A stretch of 64,000 nt of DNA, from positions 868,001 to 932,000 of the forward strand of contig OZ025801.1 of NCBI GenBank assembly GCA_964019425.1, written 5' to 3'. Position numbers and translations under genes: made by a program. Within the stretch, counting starts at the first letter, position 1. Each line of letters begins with the position of its first letter. This document shows positions 52,901 through 61,715 of the stretch, one piece after another. Under the pieces are notes generated by a model. It saw only the letters and a program-made list of their open reading frames with translations. It ran no database searches and had not been told where the DNA came from. Source of the stretch: Flectonema sp. DT1601. Lineage: Eukaryota; Euglenozoa; Diplonemea; Diplonemida; Diplonemidae.

Positions 52901-53708
52901 AGCTATCAATATTATGCATGAGGTGTTCTTCTGGTTATGGATTCGCGGGAGACATCTGTGAAAAGTGCCATCCATTATGGCTGACGATCATCTTATTCAT
53001 TCTTATTATTGCCGCTTGGATAGTTGCAATAGGTTTGGTTATTGCTTTAACATTTAAAGGAAACATCAAAGGTTCAAAGTCTATGGGATTTGTACAATTT
53101 AAACAGATGTTTACATGGGCTCAGACGTGTGCAATGGCTGCTGGTTCGGCAACATGGCCGTCTGGTTTGCATGTTATTTTTGAATTGGAAGGGAAACTGC
53201 TTACCTTTTCAGGTGGGATTGGACCTGTTTCATGTCTTCTTCATGATAGTTACTACACAAGGTGGTTAATCGTTATCCTGCTACCGATACTTGCAATTGG
53301 TGTCATTACTATTGTAAGTATTGCACTACAAGTCTACGCAGCTCTTAGTGATGAAGAAGATCAAGAGACCATGTCATTCGATACTTCCATCACATTCTTA
53401 TCAACTGAAGATGAGGTTCCAGATGATGGTCCGCAGAGCATCCTTTCACCGATGATGAATTTATTGGGTTTTCTTGTTCCTAGTGGTAAGACAACAGTCG
53501 CAAACCAGAATGACAAACCACAACAGAAAGAACTATCACGGCCAAGAAATGCGAGTATCTCAGCCCTTGCAAGGGTGTTTCACCTACCCAAGTTGCCTGA
53601 TCTTTTTTGTGGTTCAGAATCTGAACTTCTCGTAGTAAAAGTTAGTCGTCCTCCTCCAACTGGTATGTCATCATTTTTTTTTCCTCTCTCCATTCTTACT
53701 TATGTTTG

Positions 53709-53740
<32 letters not shown>

Positions 53741-55157
53741 AGATGTCAGCCTGATACCAACCGGCTCTGGCCTAACATTTGTACCTCCTGTATTAAGCTT
53801 TACTGCTGATGAAACAATGACTCAGTTTAGTGTGGTAGGTAATATATTAGGTACGCATGATGTTATGTTTAGAGTCAGTGGAGCTGATAGAAAGATCTAT
53901 CCCTGTCCTGAGGCTATACCTGTTCAGATATTCGGAGAATGGAAGACAGGTTTAATCGATAAAATTATCAGCGCGATGATCGTCTTTTTCTTTTTTACCC
54001 TACCTGCTATAGTTAAAGTAATGATTGGGTTATTTGTATGTGATCAGCTTGGTCCTAACAACGATCACTATCTCCTAGTTGATCCAAACACTGAATGCTA
54101 TACATCTTCATGGTGGGGACTCGCTACATGGAATATAGTACTCTTGTCGCTGTATGCGATCCTTTTACCTGGTGTTACTGCTTTGTATATGCATTGTCAT
54201 AAGGATCGTCTTGATGAGGCGCTTATTAGATCAAAAGTTGCATTTTTAAGTAGAGGTCTTCGAACAGAATACTGGCATTGGGAATTCGTTATTATGTTTC
54301 GCAAGATAATTGTCGCAATTATCGCTACTTACAGTAGAAGTTTGTGGAATAGACTTTACTTAATTCAGTGGACATTGGTTGTATTTCTATGTCTTAATGT
54401 TTTATATCATCCTTTTACGGCTGGTGCTAATCACGTAACCGAAACTATGGCATTGGGAGCTCAAATTGTTACAATGAATTTAGCTCTTATCTACTTCACT
54501 GATGACTTATCAGAATTAGTGAGGAACATCACTGGTATCGTTCTCTTGGTGTTAAAAATAGGAACTTCTATTGGATGGTTAACAGCGTATATCTATGTCT
54601 GGAAGACGTTATTCGTACTAGAGGGTCGACATAAGAAGTTCCAAACTGCTTTATTAGGTGAATTTGATGAGGATGGTGATGGTGAAGTCACTTGGAAAGA
54701 AGTCTTCATCGGAATGAAAGACAAACTAAAGGCATTCTTCAAGAGTATATTCGAAGGAAATAAACCTCAACAGGCCTGGAGAATCCGAGGAGAGCTCACA
54801 GCTGGGTATGCGGCTGTGTCAATGGCTGCAGCGGTATTGCCTTTTCGTGAGAATTATTTTATGCAAAGACAGATGGCAACTGCTGCGGATTTAGCAGAAG
54901 CAGAACCAGAAGAAATGACACATCAAGAATGGGTTACAATGAAGCAACATGTCGGTATCAATTCACCTGTTGATAATACTCCGAATGATATAGCTGTTCA
55001 AGAGACTTCATTCATTACAGCTGGTACTGTAGAGTCAGCTGAGCCGTCCAGTCCGAAGTCTCCAAAAGCTGGTCTGACGTCTAACTATTTCGATGTTCTT
55101 GAGGGAAGGTCTGCTCCAAAAAACAGAAAAAAATTCGCTCCAAGTAGAACCCGGTGA
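43987..55157 (+). CDS. Giant IPT/EGF-repeat multi-pass surface protein (four exons)
   Basis: Exons 43987-45913, 45986-52275, 52354-53662 and 53743-55157; introns of 72, 78 and 80 nt (GTTTGT, GTTTGT, GTATGT; all end CAG). The joined exons total 10,941 nt, 3,646 residues, in frame throughout. Order: signal peptide (VVVLLVIVLCSLVDG); several IPT/TIG-like beta domains (LSIIGRGFGLSG, ITVVGANF spanning intron 1); about 20 EGF-like modules (about 710-1980) with the CSGHGxC signature; a beta-rich region; two more IPT domains (about 2370-2580, SPITVIGKGF, VSITGYGF); a Cys-rich stretch (about 2820-2945); about seven membrane helices; one canonical EF hand (about 3483, DEDGDGEVTWKE); a cytoplasmic tail. 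It is a large surface adhesion or sensing protein; ligand and role are unknown. Intron 3 contains a run of over 30 A. Confidence 0.85.
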
Positions 55158-55502
55158 AGTCATCACCTTTAAAACTAATCTCATCATTTTGTTATGTTAC
55201 TATAAAAAAGTTACTATTTATGTTTTGTTTGATTTTCATACTCGTCATACTTTCTCAACTTTTTGTCTTTTTTTTTTTTTTTTTTGGATTTACACAAACA
55301 TCCCGTAGCCTTAACAGGTTATATAAGGATTTTTATATTTTCTTATTATTATTGTGCTTCTCTGATCATTTACCCAGACCACTGACTAATAGAATATTCG
55401 TGATGAATTTAATAGTAACTGTGGACTAAATAAATTTCGTTTTTTTTTTTCACAATCAGAACCTACAACACATGCACTCAGTTTATCGATAGCACTGTGT
55501 CG
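55158..55502 (+). other. Intergenic spacer
   Basis: T-rich 3' flank with T18 at 55267-55284 and a short upstream region of the next gene. Acceptor-like CAATCAG ends at 55459 and CACTCAG at 55481; the second lies downstream of an out-of-frame ATG at 55472, so its use would remove that upstream start. Confidence 0.5.
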
Positions 55503-58328
55503 ATGGAGGGAGTCGTACCTCCTGAAGGAGATTTAGCACATGATGCCTTCTTTGATTCGTTCCTCTTTGGAACGGAAGATAAAAAAGGTCAACTTAAGAT
55601 AACTCCGACTGATACTGATGAAGTAGCACAGTCTGAATTAGAGGGTAAATCCTTGTATAATAATTCGCTCAATAATAATAAATGGAATTCTAATATTCTA
55701 ATGGATAATCGGAACCATCAAAACGGTGACGTCTCTGCAGCAATCAATCCAATTGAAACCAACAATGTAAGTCAGAGCAGTAATCCTACACTAGATACAA
55801 GTGAAGTGATTCCTTCAACTGTAAGTCCGCGTGTGAGTGAACCACTTGCTGGAATACCAAATGGATCTCTTTTGAAAGAAGCAATAGCAGTACCCGTTAG
55901 AGAATCACAATTCACAATCAACGGGCGGCTTACTTCAGATAATGAACCTGAGGTAGAGAATCACAAAGTTCAGACATCCACGTCCACAGCAAGCGTTTCA
56001 GTAAATCACTTTCCTTGTGACACTTCTGTTTCAACTAATGGATTGACTGAACAACTTGCTGACAAACCGGAGGATGAAATACCTGAAAATCAATCGCTAC
56101 CTTCAGTGAGAAATAACAACACGATTCCAACACACTCAGAAGATAGTTCTGTAGAGAACCAGTTGATGTATTCTAATGAGGCTGTTAGTAGTACTCAAGT
56201 TAATATTCAGCCTTCAGTTGGTGTCAGTAACTCGACATCACAGAATGAGATCGAAGCCATCGCTGGTCTGACAGCATCTGAACGACTCGCAAACTTGAAT
56301 AAAATTAATATTCAGCCTGCTGTTCAATCAGAAGTTCATAATATTACATCTCCTGCTGTTGTTCCTGAAGTTGTTCCGAGTGAGGAAGTTGTGCAGCCAA
56401 CAGTGGGAGAACATAATAAAGTAAACCCTACTTACACTGTACCATCACCAAGAGATGATGTTGTGACCGAGTTAATGCAGACAGCTGCAACACCAAGTGA
56501 GCTGCTTTCAACTGTTCGCGATGAAGAACAAACAGAAAGAGTAGATCAATTCAGGGCTCTTCCTCCTCCAAGTAGCAGACGGTTTTCAGGAAGTGAGCCT
56601 TCTGAGCCAAGCGCGTCACATGTCGTACCGGATTGGCTTTTAGAAAATGCTCAAAATGGTCAACCGACCAACAGAAAGATAAAGAGATATTCATTCGCAT
56701 CATCGTCATCAGGTTCAACTGGTGATCCGAGATCAGTATTAGAGAAGACGAGAAGTATTGATATGCTTGAGGCATTATTAGATCAAGGCACTTGTACAAA
56801 ACCAGTTGAAAGTACTGAAGTTCAAGAAACAGCGCCATCAGCAGCTAGAAATGCCGGAGATGCTGCAGCACATCATGCGGAATGCGCAGTTTGCTTTGAA
56901 CCACTTTGTGACGGAACTTCAGTCGTCTTCGTTGACACCGATCGCCTTCGAGTTTGTCGGCACTACTTCCACGAAGAGTGTGTTACTGATCTGAGACCTG
57001 ATTCGGAGCAGACCTTTCGCTGTCCGCTGTGTCGTACTCCATTCACAATTATGACGAAGATGCCTGACCCTCGTCTTGAACCTAAATTATGGTTCCAACT
57101 TGCCTGTACAACAAAAACAGGCCAACTAACAAAAATGGAAGTACGAGACGTCCTCCTAGCAACAGTCAACACTGACTGTGATATATTAGAGTCTGTTGTT
57201 GATAAACGATGGAAAGATTGGGACAAGTCAAACACAGGAACCCTAACAAGTGAGGAAGCTGATGGACTGTTAGAATTCGTACGAATGAATGTTCCAGGAA
57301 GGAGACATAAACCACCTCCAAGTTTAATTACTGATCCAGGTTCTTGGTTTGAATTTATTGACACCTCAGGTACAGGATTACTAACTGAAGGACTCATATC
57401 AAGAGCTTTAATTAAATCATTCAAAGGAGGAGGTGCTGAGATTAGTGAGATTGCTCAAATGGTTGGAGAGCTGTTCCCTTTATTCGCTACCGCTAATCCT
57501 GATCCCCTGTCACCCCTCCTTCGTGGAGAAGCATTTGACCCACCGCGGATTAGTAAAACTGACTTCCTTATGGAGGACGGACTCGCTCAAGCCATCGTTG
57601 CTGAGCTTCGTCATCAAAATGTTGACATCTCAACTTATCAGGATCAAGAAGATGAGGAATTCGCTCAACAACTACAGCGAGAAATTAATGAAAACGATGA
57701 AACAGAACATCCTGGTGATATCATTAATGTAGTTCCTTGGGAATGTCTAATATGTACTTTTCATAACGTACCTGGTGATGAGAAGTGTCAGATGTGTGAG
57801 ACAGCCAAGCCAGTTATTGCTGAAAAGATACAAACTGGAGGATGTACTGCAGCTCCTGTTCCAGGTGATGATGAAGATGTTATTGAAGAGAGAGTTATTA
57901 GAGCTATGCCAGTATTTATCCCACCTCCTCCAGCACATGTTACTCCACCAATATCTCAACAGAGGGTTGTTACTCCTCCACTTGCACCACTTCCATCAAT
58001 TCCTTCTCCTTCTTCTTTGAGACGTTTTTCTACTTCTTCGGTAGGAAATCAACCTCCTGTTCCGCTCTTCTTACCGGAGTCTACTTGGGAAGCTGATACC
58101 AGTTCTGATGCTTGTCACGGTTGTCAATCTAAATTCACGTTCTTCCTACGTCGGCATCACTGTCGTGGATGTGGGAGACTTCACTGCGCGGAGTGTGCAC
58201 CAAATAAAATGGTTCCAACGAAAGGTTACATTCGAATCTGTGCATCCTGCCATCAACACCCAAGTCTTCGTGAGCTTATTGGAAGACAAATTAACAGAAG
58301 AAGTAGGGCACAGTCTTCTATGCAGTAA
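55503..58328 (+). CDS. RING + EF-hand + RanBP2 zinc finger + FYVE protein
   Basis: 941 residues, one exon; the ATG at 55503 is preferred (the frame extends two codons upstream only through a GTG). Order: long disordered N-terminus (1-450); RING-H2 finger (about 461-516: CAVCFEPLC...CRHYFHEEC...CPLC); EF-hand-like pairs (KTGQLTKMEV, SNTGTLTSEEA, SGTGLLTEGL, some with weak calcium loops); a RanBP2-type zinc finger (about 744-768: WECLICTFHNVPGDEKCQMC), which in other proteins can bind ubiquitin; a Pro-rich linker; and a FYVE domain (about 870-935) with the RRHHCRGCG phosphoinositide motif and CxxC pairs. A likely E3 ubiquitin ligase on PI3P-positive endosomal membranes, perhaps calcium-tuned; the substrate is unknown. 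Confidence 0.85.
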   Translation: MEGVVPPEGDLAHDAFFDSFLFGTEDKKGQLKITPTDTDEVAQSELEGKSLYNNSLNNNKWNSNILMDNRNHQNGDVSAAINPIETNNVSQSSNPTLDTSEVIPSTVSPRVSEPLAGIPNGSLLKEAIAVPVRESQFTINGRLTSDNEPEVENHKVQTSTSTASVSVNHFPCDTSVSTNGLTEQLADKPEDEIPENQSLPSVRNNNTIPTHSEDSSVENQLMYSNEAVSSTQVNIQPSVGVSNSTSQNEIEAIAGLTASERLANLNKINIQPAVQSEVHNITSPAVVPEVVPSEEVVQPTVGEHNKVNPTYTVPSPRDDVVTELMQTAATPSELLSTVRDEEQTERVDQFRALPPPSSRRFSGSEPSEPSASHVVPDWLLENAQNGQPTNRKIKRYSFASSSSGSTGDPRSVLEKTRSIDMLEALLDQGTCTKPVESTEVQETAPSAARNAGDAAAHHAECAVCFEPLCDGTSVVFVDTDRLRVCRHYFHEECVTDLRPDSEQTFRCPLCRTPFTIMTKMPDPRLEPKLWFQLACTTKTGQLTKMEVRDVLLATVNTDCDILESVVDKRWKDWDKSNTGTLTSEEADGLLEFVRMNVPGRRHKPPPSLITDPGSWFEFIDTSGTGLLTEGLISRALIKSFKGGGAEISEIAQMVGELFPLFATANPDPLSPLLRGEAFDPPRISKTDFLMEDGLAQAIVAELRHQNVDISTYQDQEDEEFAQQLQREINENDETEHPGDIINVVPWECLICTFHNVPGDEKCQMCETAKPVIAEKIQTGGCTAAPVPGDDEDVIEERVIRAMPVFIPPPPAHVTPPISQQRVVTPPLAPLPSIPSPSSLRRFSTSSVGNQPPVPLFLPESTWEADTSSDACHGCQSKFTFFLRRHHCRGCGRLHCAECAPNKMVPTKGYIRICASCHQHPSLRELIGRQINRRSRAQSSMQ

Positions 58329-58762
58329 ATGGATGGTAAATATTAATAATAAACAAACGTATTCTATAAACTAGACTAGTCATTTTGACTATTCAATAGT
58401 GAGGTGAATGTTGTCGTTATTCTCATTTTGTTTCGTTTGATTCCTCTTTTTTCCCCCGTTTCCTCCGTCTAAAAAACGTTTTCCCCCTACTCCCCCTTTT
58501 TACCGGATGAATTGAAGAAGAGTTTTTTGTTCAATTCCACTATCCAGGCTAACACAATAATTTCTTCACTTTTGTTAATCGCGTGACGTGACATTTGCTC
58601 TCCTTTTCCCGATTTTTCCTCATGCTAGCAACTTCGTCATCTGGTTTGTTATTTGTTTACGATTGAGATACTAAGAACGGTCATTCTTTACATACTATTT
58701 CTTTATATATCAGGTTGGATTGAAAAGACGACGACGACAACTAATAATTTTCAGATATAATT
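58329..58762 (+). other. Intergenic spacer
   Basis: About 430 nt, pyrimidine-rich on the + strand (CCCCCGTTTCCTCCGTC, CCCCCTACTCCCCC). Acceptor-like ATATATCAG ends at 58713 and TAATAATTTTCAG at 58754, eight nt before the next ATG. No gene seen. Confidence 0.5.
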
Positions 58763-61446
58763 ATGATACATCACACTTCACCGACATGTCATAGTCATAG
58801 AGTTGAGCCTTCCCCACCTACCTTTAAATCAATTAGTAAATCTCGTCGATTACGTATACCTGAGCAGACTAGGTTACCGTTGTTGACATCAGCAAAGGTT
58901 GGGTCGATTTCAGGACCTGACACGAGAAAGTGGTTGTCAAGTTATGCAGAAAAGAAGAATCTACTATCTACGGAAAGTAGCGGGTTCGATTCTATGCAAG
59001 ACGCTTTATTAGATAGCGTGACAGGTTTGGATCAGGAAGCACTCGAATTGGATGAAAAGTGGGGAGTCGTTTCCCGTCAATTGAGTGACATCGCCAGCAC
59101 AGGTTCACGTCGGAGTTATTTAGAACAAATTGAATTGATTTGCAGATTGTCGACAGCTACTGTCAGTGATTCGACGTCATCATTGTGTGCGAGAATGGAT
59201 TTAATATTTGCCTTCTGTAAGACACTGTCTCCGGTATTTCATAACTTTGCTAATTGTATGCGACAACACCTCCACATTCAACTATTCTGTAGTACACCAA
59301 CACTAGCACCGTGTTGTTTATTAGAAACTTCTTCAGAGTATGATGCACTCTGTAGGGCATACAGTCAGTATAGAACTTACAAAGAGCTTCACGGAACTAG
59401 AGTAGCAAACACAGAAGATCCAAGAATGAAAATTATAAAAAGAGTTATGAGACAAGGTGCTAGACAAGCATTACGCAGAGTACTGAAGGCTTGGCACCAC
59501 TACGTCAGAACAGAGTCCGCTATTGCAAAACTAAAACACGAAAAAACATCAGCCGAGTCTCTTATGGAACATTGGAAAACCAGATGTCTTCAATTCGAAT
59601 CGAGAGTTAAAGATTTGGAAGTTTCTTACGTTCATCTACAAGTCCGAACTCAGACTCAGGTCAAAGAAAAAGACGAAGAATCCAGCAAGAGAAACGCTCG
59701 TTTAAAAGGAATAAATCAAGATCTTACAGTGAAATTATCAAAGCTTGAGGAGGTAAAAAGCAACTTAAATACCAAACTAGAACAAGCAAGTATCCAAGCT
59801 TGTGAACGAGAAAAGCAACTCGCGAGAGACAACATCAGAATGCTGGAGTTAATAAGGAAACGAGTTCCGAAAATAGCAGTCGATCGCAGTCCTGTTCGAA
59901 CAGAGTTGTGCGACCTCATTCAACGTGGTGGTACTTTGACATGTATTCTAACAGCTTGGGTAAAACAACGAACTAAAACATATTGGAGCACACTTCGTCT
60001 TAACATCGATGAAATAGAGTTATTTGTTAGCGAAGAGTACAGTTCCAGAGACCTCTTAGAAGAATCAGCATTAAATGATATTACTGGTTTGTATTTTTTA
60101 AACGTCTTACATCACCAGGAGTACTTCGTAGGTCTAATACAAAACAAAACAACAACCCAGGAATGTTATTTTTAATTTTCTCAATCGCCCCACACACTGT
60201 TGACTTGCAAGCTATTAGTGATACCAGAGCAACTGTTGACAGAATAGAATTATATTTATCTGTGGTTAAGAAACTCGGTGTTAAAATCTTAACATCTCCA
60301 CAAGACATGATGTCCTACCCATCGTTAAGAATCGCTTCATTAGTTAAAATTGTATTGACGTTACTCACAACAGATCACGTCAAGTGGTTGGGATCTCGAC
60401 CTGAACCAGACATGCAAGAGTCTTCTATTGATGAAAATGCCAGCACTCATACTCTTATTGAAGCTCGGCTTAGCGAAGATTCTGCAGCAAGGGATTGGTT
60501 AGATATGTTGTCTTCTTGCAGTAATAAACTACAGACATCGTTAATTTCTCATTTTGTAGCTTATTTGCCGTCGGTTTCACAGCCGGTAGCGGCAATGCCG
60601 CAGAAGCCTTTTGCTGAGAATTCACTTATCACACAGTCGTTGTTTGATTCAATAACTGATAATTGTGATCAAAAAGATCTCATGAAGAAACTGTTAACAC
60701 TTCACTTGGAACGTTTAAGATGCATCTATGACTACTACAGTCTGAATGGAGGTATTTCTAAAATTGGTGTTCAGTCATTCTTAAAAGACATCAAGTTCAA
60801 TTCCGACTCAGAACCCCCCCGACGACGTCGCAGCAAGAGAAACACATCATTCGTTGGAACCACAGAGCAACTACGACAGCTAAATGTTACTGATTCTCCA
60901 ATTCCGTTTGTTGATTTCTTACTGTTGTTGGTTAAAATTGCTGTTGCGAACATACAAATAAAAGGCGTCGGTAACGAAACATCGTTCTTTGAGAAACTTC
61001 ATACGCTACTTCATATGCACGTGTTACCTAACGCATTCTATGTTGGGTTGAATGACTGGAATAGTTTAGTTATGAATGACAGTGTTAATAAAATAATTAG
61101 TGAGAATCAACCAGTTCTTCAAAAACTATACACAGAATACTGTACTGACAGGAATTGTTTAACATTTCAAGGATTTAGACAATGTGTTTCTAAAGCAATT
61201 GATGATGGGAGTGTGACTCAGATATCACTTCAGCATATTTTTCAAAAAGTTTCAAGGGGAGAACCAGTTGTTCATTACTCTTGTTTTCACATTCTCTTAA
61301 CATCTGTTTGCTGTTATAGAAATCCAGCTCCTTTTTATCCATTGCATCAAAAGTTACTTCAGTTTCTTAATATTTATATTTTACAACCTGAATTAAGTCA
61401 AAGGAAGTCTTCTCGAACTGGAAGAAAGTTCAGCTCAACGAGATGA
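58763..61446 (+). CDS. Coiled-coil protein with a CH-like domain (two exons)
   Basis: Exons 58763-60086 and 60161-61446, intron 74 nt (GTTTGT...CCCAG); together 2,610 nt, 869 residues, in frame. N-terminal third is basic and Ser-rich, with SQYRTYKELHG and IIKRVMRQGARQALRRVLKAWHHYV, an IQ-like basic helix. A coiled coil runs about 255-375. Across the intron lies a segment like a calponin-homology domain: LCDLIQRGGTLTCILTAWV, then TVDRIELYLSVVKKLGVKIL and TSPQDMMSYPSLRIASLVKI, close to the CH pattern of a (V/L)GxxxLTPEDxxxGxPRLxxxFVxxL block. C-terminal region helical with a Pro/Arg patch (EPPRRRRSKRN). A cytoskeleton or ciliary protein is inference; no gene name can be given. Confidence 0.6.
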
Positions 61447-61678
61447 ACTTTCTTCAGTTGTTGCATTCTACACGAGTTTGAATACTTGTGTTGTAGCTTT
61501 ATCTATTCACTGCCAGTTGATCACTACCGCGATCATATTATTTACACTGCTTCTGCTGTTGCTTTTTGAGCTGTTAAATCGTTCATTCAGGAATAGTTTG
61601 TGTCCCTTTTTTTTAAATTTACATTTCCTATTCTTTAACAGGTTATTAATAATTATTATTTATAAAGGATGTAATGAC

Positions 61679-61705
61679 TACTAACTTCTTATTAACACTC
61701 ATCAG
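61679..61705 (+). promoter_or_regulatory. Branch point and 3' splice acceptor ahead of the beta-helix gene
   Basis: TACTAAC (61679-61685), a perfect branch-point consensus, followed by a pyrimidine-rich stretch and CATCAG ending at 61705, ten nt before the ATG. No matching upstream first exon is evident, so the site could receive a trans-spliced leader or end a 5'UTR intron. Confidence 0.65.
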
Positions 61706-61715
61706 CTGATACAAA

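Noticed and set aside
55497-55502. Start of the RING/FYVE gene at 55497
   Set aside because: That codon is GTG; the first ATG of the frame is 55503.
60087-60118. Alternative 32-nt intron in the CH-like gene
   Set aside because: The first CAG also keeps the frame, but 32 nt is far below the 72-90 nt of the other introns; the acceptor at 60160 gives 74 nt.
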